Below are positions 1 through 12,080 of a DNA stretch of 64,000 nt, one piece after another. The notes beneath the pieces are model-generated. The model saw nothing but the letters and a program-made list of their open reading frames with translations, searched no databases and had not been told where the DNA came from. A program made the translations under genes and the position numbers. The stretch's first letter is position 1. Each line of letters begins with the position of its first letter. Origin of the DNA: Blattamonas nauphoetae (taxonomy: Eukaryota > Preaxostyla > Oxymonadida); contig JARBJD010000182.1 in assembly GCA_033064195.1 (NCBI GenBank), positions 1-64,000 of the forward strand. Reading direction: 5' to 3'.

Positions 1-269
1 AACAGAATGTGAGGTGAAACAAGTGACATATAAACAGAAACTTGTATTCCTGTGAATAAAAATCGTGTTCGATTTGGTCGTTTGCAAAGAAAACCAATTT
101 TCTTTTAAATCCATCCATGTCTAAAGAGTTATCGTCGATGTGTGAGGTGCAGTAATTGTAATAATTTCTTTTGTTTTCTGCTATTTCGTGTTTTTTATTG
201 TTTCTAATTTTTTCTTTTTCTGTTAATTTGTTGTTTGTTTCTTGTTTTTTTTGTAGATGTTTGCCTCGC

Positions 270-1150
270 TCACAAATTGAGCAAAGGTCTGTTCTTTTTG
301 TTGCTTTTTAGAAAATTTGTTTTTACAAAATGAAGAATAGGACATTTTGGTTTTGCCATCTTGAACCAATTTCTGATGGTCCTTCTTTGTTGAGGAGAGC
401 CTTCTGGTTCTAGTTTTGAGTTTGATATTTGTTGAGGTATATTTGGAAAAGGTGAGTCTGAATGATTCAGAAGGAAGTCCTCGCTCCTTGTCGAGCGAGT
501 CATGGGACCAGGTTCTGTTTGAGAGATAATAAACAATGAGAATAAAGAGGGCAAACTGTTTTCTTCTTTTTTACTGAGTTTCGACTGTGATTCACAGCTT
601 GGGGATGTATTGTCCATGATGGCTTTCATCAGGACTTCATCTTCCCTCTATGTTAATTTTCTGTTGGTGATTATGGAAAAGAAAGGAAAATTAAACCTGT
701 TTCGAGGCCGGTCTCCGACGAGCTGGTGCTCGGTCTTCTGTTGTGCGAAGAAGCGGAGCCCTCTCTCGACACGGAAGCCGAAGGTTTGTGTTTCGTGGAG
801 ACTACATACCCTGCGAAACACACTGCATCAACTAACCTTGTCATCATTATTCCTCATTTCTGCTGTACAAATGAGATAGTGATGACAATGAAGTGAATTT
901 TGCTAAAGTGAAAAAGAATGAGAGAAAAGAGATACAAACTGTTATAATGAGCTTGTACAATCTGCCTAATTGGTATCAGTTCCCGACGACTATCCAGAGC
1001 TCGGATGAGAGGAGCTGCTGGATAGTCACTATGCTGTTTCAAGAGAAGGTCATAAATCGCCTTCCCGTGGGTACTTGTTGTCGAATCTGATTTTGAGAGG
1101 TATTCTTGCATCCTGAAGGAAATTCTTGATGGGATAGTTAGTTTTAGGTT
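270..1150 (-). CDS. Uncertain multi-exon gene, low-complexity product
   Basis: I do not recognise this gene. On the minus strand three stretches look like exons. One at about 1150-950 is helix-forming and ends around an IRQIVQAHYN motif, followed by a pyrimidine-rich GT...AG candidate intron. A second, at about 830-700, has a Ser/Arg-rich composition (SVSREGSASSHNRRPSTSSS). A third at about 600-270 carries acidic and proline-rich sequence with RSEDFLLNHSDS and ends in a TAA. The splice junctions are not all placed and no start codon is clear, because the upstream side runs straight into a minisatellite. The composition resembles a disordered regulatory tail. It could equally be three unrelated open stretches or a decayed gene. 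Confidence 0.3.
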
Positions 1151-1239
1151 TCTAGAGAAAATGTGTTGGGATGCGACACAAAGAGACAACAAAGGTCTCA
1201 ATCAACCCACAAGTCAGTTTTCGTTCATATGTTCAACCA

Positions 1240-1855
1240 CATCAGCTCTGTAAATCAACCTCGCATTGTCCTCTTCCCACCTCCAATCCATCTCGAACGA
1301 CCCTCTTCCCACCTCCAATCGACCTCGTATTGCCCTCTTCCCACCTCCAATCGACCTCGCATTGCCCTCTTCCCACCTCCAATCGACCTCGTATTGCCCT
1401 CTTCCCACCTCCAATCAACCTCATTATGCCCACTCTTCCCCTCCAATCAACCTCATTATGCCCACTCTTCCCCTCCAATCGACCTCATTATGCCCACTCT
1501 TCCCCTCCAATCAACCTCATTATGCCCACTCTTCCCCTCCAATCGACCTCATTATGCCCACTCTTCCCCTCCAATCAACCTCATTATGCCCACTCTTCCC
1601 TCCAATCAACCTCATTATGCCCACTCTTCCCCTCCAATCAACCTCATTATGCCCACTCTTCCCCTCCAATCAACCTCATTATGCCCACTCTTCCCCTCCA
1701 ATCAACCTCATTATGCCCACTCTTCCCCTCCAATCAACCTCATTATGCCCACTCTTCCCCTCCAATCAACCTCATTATGCCCACTCTTCCCCTCCAATCA
1801 ACCTCATTATGCCCACTCTTCCCCTCCAATCGACCTGAATGTACCCACCTCACCT
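1240..1855. repeat. 32-bp minisatellite, about 19 copies
   Basis: Tandem repeat with period 32 bp and consensus close to CCTCCAATCAACCTCATTAT followed by GCCCACTCTTCC. The first copies (to about 1410) are a variant with GACCTCGTATTGCC in place of the later AACCTCATTATGCCCAC, and later copies are nearly identical. One copy near 1590 lacks a C. Because 32 is not a multiple of three, the array reads as open in all three forward frames and gives long cyclic Pro/Ser-rich peptides. I take these as artefacts rather than genes. Confidence 0.95.
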
Positions 1856-1859
1856 CTCC

Positions 1860-4150
1860 AACAGCCCTCACCCTCTTCATAACAACGTTTCGTCTTTCTC
1901 GATTTCACATTCCATTCAGAGCCGTCTTCTCCACTATTTCACACCGATATAACCCACTATTTCACACCGGTAAAACCCAAACCTCAATTTGATGGGATTT
2001 CCTCCGTCAACATCATTCTCGACTCTGACGTCGCTCAACATGCATTCCACCTGTATGATCCAGCCAGTCCTCGTCTTTTCGACAACAGCGAACAGAAAAA
2101 ATAAGAAACACAGAACGAAAGTTTGCTTATGACCCAGGAAGACGTCAATTTCATCCCAGTAAAACATCTTTTTATTACAGCGCTTCCTGTCGTATTTCCA
2201 TCCGCTCCCTGAGCACATTCGCGCATTCGTCCAAATTGTTAGAATCAGCTCCCACAAACCCTTTCATTTTCATTCCTTCGAAACCGATGAAATGGATCAT
2301 TCCCACCGCCACTGTCCTGCGGAAAGAACGCTTCCCATCCCCAGTATCATCACCCAATGATGTAGAGGGACATGAATTCGGCTTTTCTTTGCCAACACGC
2401 AGACAGCCCTGCCACTGATGATCCATTTCACAGCTTCCTCGTCAAGCTTCCTTCTCACCCATCTTTCGCAGACAAAGGGAATCACATTGTCCTCGCTTTT
2501 ATTTCCGTCGATTTAGCAGCCGTCTGTTATCAACCCTCCTGTCTACTGCAGCATTTCACCTGCATTCATCTCAACACATCAGCAAACCCCATCGCCAGCC
2601 ATCCTTCTCGACCCCAACCTCTCCCAAACCCCAACCCTCTGCACTCTGCCGTATTCTCCCTTCGCAAGCTGAATGGCAGTCGACTCTCTCCGACAGAGTC
2701 GGAGATTATTGATGGAGAAGCCCCAGGCACCAAAACACCTCTGCTCAGCTTGGAACGAAAGCGATTGAACAGCAGCGTCCACACACAACCAACAGAAGGG
2801 GATCATTCTCAACAGGAAGACCGGATACTCCCAGTATGGATCACATTCCCTGACAATCTTAATACCGTCACTACGAAAATGCAGAACAGAAGAACATCTT
2901 TTCTGATCATTTAGATCTGGAATACCGACTCTTCAGGAACCAAGAAAGCTAAGATTGATCTGCTCGTCATTCGCCTCTGAAGGATAAGATGATGAAACCC
3001 AAACCGGCTTATTGCAACATACAGACCATACTCACTCATTTAATAAGTTGAAAGTCGGAAATCACCATCGTTTTACGTCTCACACAACAAGAATCAATCG
3101 ACCATCATTTCTTGGAAACAGTTTCAGTTACAACACGTTTGAACGACATCATCGCTAAATTCTTTCAATTACATGATGAATAAGAGCCGTTTATCGCCCT
3201 CACTATTGTGTTAGCCGGAGATGGAACTTGTTCGGAGAAAAGGAGATTTTGGGCAGCAATCAGGTGAAATGACTGACACTACCATGATATGAAGAATTCG
3301 GGAAAATGAGAAACAGTTGAGACTTGGTTGTTATTGAACGAGAGACTTCCAGAATCCTCGCTTTTCTCTAAGCTGTGTGTGGTTCGAAGTCAGGTGTCAT
3401 CTGGACGCTGGAAAGGATAATTTTGTGCAATTGGATCATGGATGCATTTGTAATGTTCAAGTTGGGGCATTCAAGTCCGCGAACGAGGACAGAGAGAGTG
3501 TTTTGTTCGATGAGGTGTTTACTCTAGTCTGTGGTTCCTTGTAACATGTCACGTCGCTACAAATGTATCCTCAACACTATCCACTTGGAATCTTCCAATT
3601 TCTCGATCTGCGATCTGTTCAATCCTTCTTTAGAATCGTGGAAATCGCATTGGGACTGTCGTCAGCGACAATTTGAACCAGCAAGCAGCAACTGTGCCCA
3701 AACTCGCCCAATAATTCAGATCGAAGAATTTTGGCAAGAGTATTGTATATCCTATTCACGAAAACAGCCGACTTCTTGATTTGAAGAAGCGTTTGGATAT
3801 CTTGATGACCAAACTCAATGGCCACAGAGTCGACTGCGCTTAGAGAGCTGATTTAATCTGGTTGACTGGATCCATGAATATTACTCAGCTTCATTGATGC
3901 ATTCAGGCGTGTTGGAGTGCGATGGGTGTTTGGGATGTGGCAGACACTTGTGTCTTCTGTTTTATTTTCTGTGCCAAAGGAGTCTGTGGCTTTGATGATG
4001 TAGCAGTGGGCGTGGTTTTAGCTTTTGGTCAACCAACTGATGACGTTTGTTGTGGAATGGATGGAGACGATGGGAGAGAAAATGGTCAATAAGATGAAGT
4101 GGAAAGCAGACTTTTGAGCTGGCAAATGACGTTGTTGTCGTAAAAAGTGT
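1860..4150. other. Gene-poor stretch, no supported gene
   Basis: I find no convincing gene over these 2.3 kb. A minus-strand open stretch at about 2180-2410 gives a protein-like sequence (GMIHFIGFEGMKMKGFVGAD) without a recognisable family. A plus-strand open stretch at 2372-2914 is Pro/Ser-rich and lacks any domain. Both may be gene debris. No tRNA, rRNA or repeat was seen apart from simple A- or T-rich tracts. Confidence 0.5.
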
Positions 4151-4159
4151 TCTTGTTGG

Positions 4160-4690
4160 AGATCATTCAGTGCGGACAGCTGCGATCCTGCGTCAGGATG
4201 TTGATTGTAGACTCTCCGATCTGCGACCGAAAGAACGACAAATAATGAACGAACATAACAGAGAAACAGCGTGAATTATCAAGAATTCCATATTAAGAAT
4301 ATATCCCATGTGGTCGGGCTGTTACCTGGTTTGAATGATAGGCTTCGCTGAAAATCTCCAGAACATAGACTCTGTTCAGATATGTTGTCAGTAGGGATGT
4401 GTGGATATGCTTGGATAAGCTGAGATGAAAGGACAAGTTAGTAGTCGACATAAAAGAAGTTTGATGTGACGGACTACAAAATAGAGATATGCGAATAGGA
4501 AGCTCCTTCTCTGACTCCATCTGGTACGTCAGACCCTCTGAGCGCAGGTAGATGCTCTGCTGCATCTTAAGCCCGATGATGTCGTCGAAGATGAGGATGA
4601 AGCCCACTTTCAGCTTGATCGCCCCGAATTCCGTGTCGATTTGAGCAGATGCAGTCTACAATCATGAGTGCATAAGAAATGAATCGAAGA
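4160..4690 (-). CDS. Unassigned protein, 3' part of a gene (exon set)
   Basis: I do not recognise the family. The minus strand shows an exon at about 4660-4515 beginning just after a TAG acceptor and reading QIDTEFGAIKLKVGFILIFD then a DIIGLK...QSIYLRSEGL stretch, that is, an alternating beta-rich sequence. A pyrimidine-rich intron ending CATCTCAG at about 4425 leads to a helical exon (HTSLLTTYLNRVYVLEIFSE, about 4420-4330). After another intron a short tail ends near 4190. The upstream exon is not found, although the anoctamin stop lies only about 135 bp before it, so the gene must be short or start in that gap. Splicing is inferred from GT/AG and continuity only. Confidence 0.35.
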
Positions 4691-4824
4691 ATGCACAGAA
4701 ACAAGATAAACGAAGAAAGAAAGCTGAAACCAGGTGAGATATGTTTAAGGGGTTGGATCGATTAGAAGCAAGTTAAAATGTGAAAAATTAATACGCACCA
4801 AATGAAGAAGGGAAAGCACCTTGA

Positions 4825-7765
4825 TTAAGGATGCTTTTTCTTCTTGAGTTCGGGGTGAATGTCAAGGATTTGCTTCTTCTTCCGTTCTTCTTGTTTTCTG
4901 TAGAACTCCTCCATGTCCGTCTTGAATCGCTTCCTCTCACGCTCCTTCTTATCGTTTTATTTGACAAGGCTGAGCATATCCTCTTACATTTTCTGAAAAG
5001 GGAAATGAATTTGAGGAAGAGAAAGTAAGTCACCTCGTCCTCTTTGATCGATCTGCGCACCATTCTCGGGACCGCACTGACAGACAGCGCAATCGCCGCA
5101 CGGACTGCCAGAAACAAGTTCTCCAGTGCCAACGCAGCAAGAAACTGGATGAAGAAAACAAACGCTGCGTTGTCGCAGTGGTTGGAGTGTAGCCTCCCGT
5201 GAAGAGGTCGGTCAGCTTGGCGCGGAAACAGTAATACAGCTCGAGTGTGGTGAGCGGGATGGAGGCCCAGATGATCGTCGTGATCGACGTTTCCATCCAC
5301 GACGTGTTTGGGCGAGTCGACGGGATCGGGTGTTGCTTTGTGTTGAGCAGCTTGTACCGCGCGGAGAGGGTGTCGAGCACGCCGCTGATGAGAGCCACGA
5401 GGGACGAGAGGGGCGAGATCGGAGTGAAGAAGGCGATCTGCAGGATGTAGTTCAGCTTGTCCAGATACTGCTGCACGTAATCGTACTTGCCCTTCGACTG
5501 CTCAAACTCGACTTCCGACATGCGTTTGTTGTACTCGTTCTCGTACTCCCTGAACTCCCTCCGCTTCTCCCGCAGCTCCAGCATCAGCTCGCGTGGCACC
5601 ACAGTCATTTTGGTGGACTGCCTGACCTTCTTCTTCTACTTTTCTTTCTTCCCCTTCCGCCCCCGCACGTCGTCTGCTGTCTCCATTGTGTTCAGCCTGC
5701 TTTGTGTCTGGCTATACAGGTCTTGGCTCATCAGGTCCATACCGGGTGTTGGGGTGTTGAAGCGCGACTGGTCGTCGTCCAAGTTCTTCACAGCGCCCTC
5801 TTCTTCCGTTCGTAGTGTCGTGTTTGTGCTCGTCTCCTCCACACAGGGACACTCCCGATCAGATTGCCAATGACAGTGTGTCCGAGCTCCCTCTTCAGGA
5901 ACTGGAGGATGAGGAGGATGTTCGCACGAAGAGTGAGCTGCTTGAAGAGCTCGTCCTCGTTGGACGCTCTTCCCAGATCGGCTCTGGGCAAGATGATGAA
6001 GAACGAGAACGACGAGTTCACCAGCAGAAACACAACCATCTTCATCGTATACCACAATTCGTGCTTTTCCGACCGTTTGTGATTCTCAAACTCGGTCAGC
6101 CACACCGCCACTCGTCCATACAGTGACCACAGTACCATCTGCAGCACTCCGTTGATCAGGCCAGGCTTGCATCGGACGAGGAACAGTACAGCCTCCGAAT
6201 CGGCCTGGACATGAAATGTGCTGACAAGGTCTGCCTCGTAGAACACAGTCGCCCACTGCCCCGCAATCGAGAGAGCGAGGAAGATGGCACTGACGATCCA
6301 GCTTACCACTGTCCGACACACTTTGAGTCGGGTGGGGTAGACACGTTCGGTGTGGCCGGTGATGTCTGAGAACTGCATCTTTCCGATGAACACGGGTCGG
6401 ATCATGTCTGGCTCGGTTGGTTTGAGGGAGTTTGTGTCGTACAGGCTGCGCGCGTTCTTTCGGCGCCAGAGACGGTCGAAAATGGAAGACCGGACGAAGA
6501 TGATGACAACATCGACGAGCTACGCAATTGTTCGTGCAGTGCCTGTCCTGTCCACCTGGTCGAGGACGAAGACGACGATCCCAACCAATGCGAGGATGGA
6601 GAGTGACTTGATGAGGTATTCGTTGAACGCGAACTGTGCTGCAACCCTCTCAACCGAAATAGCTGGCAAGTGCATTGGGTGGCGTTCCTAGCCCGAACTT
6701 GTACCACTTCCACACCGACTTGAGGGATGAGGCTGTCCCCAAAGGGAATGTCTCCAAATTTATCGTCGTTGGTAACCTCTATGGAAGTGAGGAGCGACCA
6801 GGCAAGTCACTTTCGCTCGGAAGGGTAGAAAAACACATTTGGCCGATCAATCCCCGGAAAATCTTTTCTGTGCTGAACGGTGAATTCGATGATGCCGGTG
6901 TCATCTTCGTTCGTGACGAACTCTTCTTTGAGAACCTTTTGATGTGGAGACGTTCCGCTTCGATACACAAGGCCTCAAATATGGCAGAAATTCGAAGAAG
7001 AATGTTCTTTCCGTCAACGCTCTTCTGTTCGTCGAAAGCGATTCTTCGGTCTGCGAGCTTGGTCATGATGAGCTGCTTGACTTTCTCAATGTCTTTGCTG
7101 GTCTTCTGCTTCGACTTGGAAAAGAGTGCCACCTCGTTGACATCATCGTTGTTTTCAGTTTGTGCGACCTCTGCCATTTCAGCCTCTTTTACTGCTTTTT
7201 CGTACTTTTGGTCTGTTGGTGTTCTCGTCGTTCTCTCGACTGTTCCAGCCGGATCTGTGCAATCTCGTCGTCAACCAAGTCTCCAGCACTTTTGTTAGCA
7301 TCGCATTCGAGGTTCTCCGGGAGGTCTACCACTTTTAGCACAGACGTTCGAGCAGGCGCTTGATAACGTGTCTGTCTTCGGTTTTTTTCTTTAGATTTTT
7401 TCTTCTGGATATTCGAGATGAGAATGGATGTGATGAGTGAGAGAATGCGGGGTAGAGAACAGAAGATTCCATACGGCTGCCTCTTCAAGGATTTTTGTCT
7501 CTTTCTCTTTGAACGATGGATGCTCTGTATTTTCAAAGACCAACATATAGTCAACAATCTCAATTGGCTGTGAAGCTTCGTGGAGTTTGAGAAGATCCTT
7601 CAGCTCGACATCGTCTGCATTGGTGAGAGCCTTCGGGAACGGGTGGTTAGCGTGTGTGAGATTGGAAGAGCAAAAATGAATGAATGGAAAATAATGAAGA
7701 CCGAGAGATAAAAACTTTGACGACGAGTGGAAGGGTTCGAAGGGTATCAATCCAGAGATGACCAT
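4825..7765 (-). CDS. Anoctamin/TMEM16-family membrane protein
   Basis: Anoctamins are dimeric membrane proteins that act as calcium-activated chloride channels or lipid scramblases. The N-terminal dimerisation region is visible at about 7600-6800 (EIVDYMLVFENTEHPSF, then LLRISAIFEALCIEAERLHI and an FSTEK stretch matching the family's FTDAxR). The transmembrane core follows: SLSILALVGIVVFVL, a WRRKNA turn, VVFLLVNSSFSFFIILPRAD, and the hallmark YLDKLNYILQIAFFTPISPL region. The end is a basic helical tail ending KKKKHP. Several short introns are needed, for example 33 nt at about 5635 and 36 nt at about 6525. Near 6650 the family motif YFG-ER-VAAQF appears in two frames. This is either a one-base frameshift or an unusual 53-nt intron. 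The first exon is not secure. Calcium-binding residues were not verified, so channel versus scramblase is open. Confidence 0.8.
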
Positions 7766-7769
7766 ATTT

Positions 7770-8190
7770 GGCCTCCTTTTTATGATTCACTTCATGACCA
7801 GATCCATAGTGACCTAAGTCAGATATGGACAATAAGCAATGCGTAACAAAGACAGACCTGGGATGATATGAATGGTGGACGATTGGGTACCCTAAAATCT
7901 GAGATTGAAGTGAGATGACGAAATATATAGAACAGACTGTTTCCAGGATACTGATGGCCAATTAATTCATGACAAAACTGCAGTAGACAGACAGCGAAAT
8001 CGGAAAACACCCTTTTCAGGAATCCTCGGACATAACATCACGATTATGGTTCGATCACACTACATTTGTCAATAGAACAGACTTGGAGATCAAAACATCA
8101 AGAATCTCAATTAAGAAAAACATACAATCTCAATTCGTGAAGGATTTACGGATTTTCGGAAATTCTCATTTTAAGGATGTGAGCTATGAT
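7770..8190. other. Possible upstream exons or spacer
   Basis: Upstream of the anoctamin dimerisation domain the minus strand has short open stretches (for example FCHELIGHQYPGNSLFYIF, about 7970-7910) separated by plausible GT...AG introns such as the 44-nt one ending CTGACTTAG near 7815. They may be 5' exons of the anoctamin gene. I cannot link them to a start codon. Confidence 0.25.
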
Positions 8191-8191
8191 G

Positions 8192-8995
8192 TCAAAAATA
8201 TTGTCCCATTTTCAGAACATCGATGGTAGTCCCGATCACAAAGAATGGGATCTCAGATGATCCGTCGAGACAAAGACAAGGGAGGAGAGTCATTGCTTTT
8301 TCCGATCTTGAAACTGGAATGTGATTTTCAGATTGTTGATCGACTGGAACCAAAAATTTTTGAGTTGAGCAATCTTCCCAAGCGTGGTATTGACTTTCAT
8401 CTGTGTGAAAAATAAAAGACCATGGAGTTTCGTCGAATACCTTCGTAATTTCATCTTTGTGCCTTTCAATGTCCGCTGGATTCGCCCTCATCCTGTATAC
8501 TTCCCTTGGTTTGAAGCGTTCATGCTTAAGTTTGTCTTGATGTCGATTTAAAAGCCGGTGATGGAAGTTGTGAGAGACTGTTACCCCAAAGTCTGTGTGA
8601 ATTGTCTGCCGAAGATCCTTAAGCTTCCATGGTTTTTCCGTTCGAAAAGCGTCGATTGCTTTCTGAACAACATCTTCTTCCTCTTTGTCACTCAAAAGTC
8701 TGTTTCCCATTCCTCTCTCCATTTTCTTGCTTCGAAAAGATCTTGCTCGCGAGAATGTGGATGGTAAGATGCCGAGTCCTCGCGATATTGATTCCCCTTG
8801 GATCTGTTTGATGGGCTGGACCAGGTTGGTTCTCTGGACGAACCATCTTGCTTTCTCTGCATCTGATTTCCCACGAAGCTGGACAAATTCGAGATAGAGG
8901 ATTTCAGTGAGTTGTGGATCGAAAAACGGTCCGATATGTTCTGTGAAGACCTCTTTCGATGTGACATGTCCTTTTTCCAGCTTATTTTTTGGCAT
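8192..8995 (-). pseudogene. Truncated Tc1/mariner-pogo-like DDE transposase
   Basis: This open stretch of 267 codons starts with ATG (MPKNKLEKGHV) and contains a helix-turn-helix region (about residues 100-150: LSDKEEEDVV...LKDLRQTIHTDFGVTVS) followed by the first catalytic-aspartate strand, FIFHTDESQYHAW, about residue 195. This is the order seen in Tc1/mariner and pogo transposases. The reading frame stops shortly after GTTIDVLKMGQYF, before any second or third catalytic acidic residue, so the C-terminal half of the nuclease fold is missing. No terminal inverted repeats were found. I read it as a dead transposon fragment, unrelated in sequence to the complete pogo element 1.5 kb downstream. 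An alternative is that a further exon lies below 8190, but no suitable exon was seen. Confidence 0.7.
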
Positions 8996-9369
8996 GACCC
9001 TCGATTTAAGAAAAGTGAACGATCAAACCATGATCAAAAACAAATTGCACATTGCGTGCAGTCGGTGAACCACTGATGCTTTGAAGTCGTGGGACAGATC
9101 TTTATCAATGAATCTGTTCGATTGGCCAGTGTCTGATGATTGAAGCAAAAAGGGAAAATTTCATTATGTTTCTTCCGAAGTGGATGCCACATTTCGATTG
9201 TAAGCTCCAATCCATCCAGAAACCTGGTTCTGAACTTCACGACTCTGAACTCCAACTTCCAATTTTTTGTCTCTTTATTTTGTTGCCGGACACCATAGAA
9301 TTGTTTGATTTACGATGAAAGGTGAAAATTAAGAAGAATTATGCATTTGGGTGACCTGCCCAGAAACGC

Positions 9370-10456
9370 AATTGAGACCTTTGGGCCCCAATCTTGATAT
9401 CATCCAGAATTTTTAGAACACCTTTAATTACTCTTAATTTATTCAGAAATGGTGTCCGGAAAACCTTAAAATGCTTTAGCATCGAGAAAATGATCACAGT
9501 AAATGGGTCACATTCTCCAGAATACACGCTCGAAAAGACACCATCCCACCAGACTGTCGAAAGACAGGTAAAAGTTCTTCCAAATTGTTGTGGCCAGGAT
9601 TGTATTCTATTTCTTTGTGGAAATTACTTTCACAAGATGAGAGTCACTTCTTGAAAAAAGGAGAGAGAGGAGATGAGAAAAGATTGACAGACTATTGGAT
9701 TCGAATTTAAGAAGTTGATGTGGTCATCAACACCAATCTTCGGGAGTGTAGTGATTGCTGGAGTCGTTTTCTTCCGTGGAAATTCGTCACTAGAAAGTGC
9801 CAAATATGAGGTACAATTGATTCACACAGTCCATCCTTATTGATTCTGGAAAATTAGAAACTTCCACTGAAGCGATCGTGAGATAGGGATGGCTCTTTTC
9901 ACGAGTGGTATCTACACTTGAGCCCGTTTTTTCTGACAATGTTGGATCAATTACGGAAGAAAAAGTGAATACCGTGTTGATGAAGATGTGTGTTGATCTG
10001 GAAGTGCTTGATACGGGCATCTGTCCGTGATCTCTTCAGCCCAATTTGTCTTTTCTTTGTTTCTGGTGATGTTTCGGAAGTTCCTTCAAAGATATTGTTC
10101 TTGTAAGTCAGATATACGATAAAAGTCTGAAAATGAAGAAAAGTGAGGGAAACAATGAAGATGACAGATCACATAATGAAACAGGAAAATTGGTCCAGAC
10201 TACCTTTGATCAGTCGCGATCTCACTTGAGATCGATTCTATTCTTTCCTCAGCTGTTCAGTCCTCTTCATTTTTGGGTTTCGGTTTGGTAATTCGTGTGT
10301 TTTGTGAATCCAAACAATGAAATATGGGGTAATTTGGTCAAAAATGTCAGAGGTAAATCAACAAATGGACAACGGAAAGTTGCATGACACAATTTCGGGA
10401 GTGTAATTCAGGAGGGATTAGTAAATCGAAGATTGGGACCCAAAGGCCTCTAATTA
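9370..10456. repeat. Imperfect inverted-repeat pair, possible MITE-like element
   Basis: A 28-bp segment at 9370-9397 (core CCTTTGGGCCCCAATCTT) recurs in reverse complement at 10425-10456 with one mismatch in the 18-bp core and single-base gaps outside it. The right copy abuts the TA target site of the pogo element at 10460. The 1.0 kb between them has no supported gene. Target-site duplication was not identified, so the element status is tentative. Confidence 0.35.
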
Positions 10457-10461
10457 ATTTA

Positions 10462-12080
10462 GGGTGTCACAAATTAGGGGGCAAGTAAAAAAAGGGGGAC
10501 CAAAAGTGATGACCCATTTCAAAAACAATGCAGAAAAGAACGCATTAAGTGAAGTTAAAAGCATTTCAAAATTAGTTCATAAAATCGACGACATCGCTGC
10601 TGTCACTTTGATCAGCGTCTTGGCCGGGATTGTCTTGTTGAGGGTTCACTGGAGCGTGTAGTTGTTCACGAATCTGGGCATCTGATACGAACCAGAGTCC
10701 GTTTCTGGTATGATCGCGCCTTCCCTGAGCTTGAGGAGGCTGTCTTTGAAGCTCAGCATCCGTTAATTTTGAGAGGATAGGTTCGATCGAGGGTGGGAAC
10801 ATTCCGGAAACTCGGAAAGATTCTCGAATAGTTTGTGAGGAGAGTCCTCTGTCCAGCGCGTCTCGACATGTTCGGATGAAGAGTGCTCTCTTCTCACTCG
10901 CTGTTTGAAGAGGATGTGGCGTGATTGAGTGGAGGAGATGGTTCTTAAAGTTGGCGGTTACAAACTGATCTACTGGTTGTAATAGATGGGTGGTGTGACT
11001 TGGCAGAATCACCACATCTATATTGTGTTGTTGGCACAACATCTGTACGTTGAGGGTATAGTGTGATCTCAAGCCATCCATAATGAGGAGGCATCGTTCG
11101 TTTTGTCTCCCAAGAAACATGCGCTTTTGTTCGATGGCGGGAATGATAATCATTTGGAAAAGCGTTGCGAAGAGTGTGTTGGTCATCCGCGTCTGTGGGG
11201 ATGGCTGAATATAGAGAGATGGTGATCTATATGGAGAATATTCCGGCGCAAGTTGTTGAGATGGAACCATCATGATTGTCGGTAAAGCTTCTCCATCCGC
11301 ACACACAGTCAATATCAGGGTGATTTTTGGGGGGATCGGTATATGTGGGACTATGGGTCTCGGGTCGTTGGGCTCTACAGCCACGATAACATTGTGGAAC
11401 GGGGCGGAGGAGGCAAAAGTTTCGTCCAGGTTGATGATTAAACCTGGACTATATGGATGGATCTGGTGTAATCTACAGTATGTCTGTAACCAGGGCACTA
11501 TCACTTCTCGTGACGATTGTTTGAATCGTTCGTGCGGGAACTGCTCACTCTTTTTTGCGACGAGATCGGGGGCGTTTCGGATGAACGCATATCCGTATGT
11601 TCGAGATAATTGAGGGTGCGGATCAACAATGGGGCGTGCCTGAATATGTTCTTGACACTATACGGAAATGAAGAATGAATGGGAGTCAAACCATGCGACG
11701 AATATCCATCGCTGAATGGAAGTGTCGATGTTGCCGATCAGTATGAATCTGTTCTTTGATTTGATCTCGTTCATGAGGAGTAATCTTTGATGGTCTGCCT
11801 CTAATCCCGCAGGGTTGGTTGGATCTGACTCGTTTCAGAGCCCGGTATAAGGTTTTCTTCGACACTAAATGGAGTCGAAGAATGCGAGCAAACGGGATGT
11901 TGTGCTGCATGCACAGGCGAACGAACCGTTCGCCACGGTGTTGGATGGTCCGGTATTGTTCCAGAGCCGCCAATTGAAGAATCTGCGCATCCGAAAGTAA
12001 CGATTTTTTCATGTTGATCTAGGGCGTATGATGTATTTTTGGTCCCCATTTTTTTGCTTTTACCCCCTTTTGTGACACCC
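10462..12080 (-). mobile_element. Complete pogo-like DNA transposon with TA duplications
   Basis: The terminal inverted repeats begin GGGTGTCACAAA at 10462 and end TTTGTGACACCC at 12080. They stay similar for about 45 bp (a run of G, an A-rich tract, then GGGGACCAAAA). They are flanked by TA on both sides (10460-10461 and 12081-12082), the target duplication used by Tc1/mariner and pogo elements. The interior is filled by one transposase gene on the minus strand with no visible break. Size is 1,619 bp. The matching ends and open gene suggest recent, possibly current, activity. Confidence 0.93.
10572..12012 (-). CDS. pogo-family DDE transposase (spliced)
   Basis: This transposase binds the element's ends and cuts and pastes it. 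The N-terminal third has two helix-turn-helix regions (LSDAQILQLAALEQY; ILRLHLVSKKTLYRALKRV) and a GRPSKIT hook. The C-terminal DDE domain shows the three acidic positions in order: LIINLDET, LLIMDGLRSHYTLN, and a late aspartate in THLLQPVDQF, as in pogo/Tigger/CENP-B relatives. The tail is acidic and Gln-rich. The gene needs removal of a 34-nt GT...AG intron at 11658-11691. The spliced length is then divisible by three and gives 468 residues with no stop, which is normal for the family. The start is the ATG at 12012, just inside the right terminal repeat. Confidence 0.9.

Noticed and set aside
1260-1850. CRISPR-like array
   Set aside because: The units are directly adjacent with no unique spacers, in a eukaryotic context. 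It is a minisatellite.
1163-1992. Long Pro/Ser-rich open stretches over the minisatellite
   Set aside because: All forward frames are open because the 32-bp unit has no stop in any phase. The peptides are cyclic and have no start context or family.
6750-7200. 20-nt introns in the anoctamin gene
   Set aside because: Longer introns from the same donors (35 nt near 7200 and 64 nt near 6750) also keep frame, so ultra-short introns cannot be claimed there.
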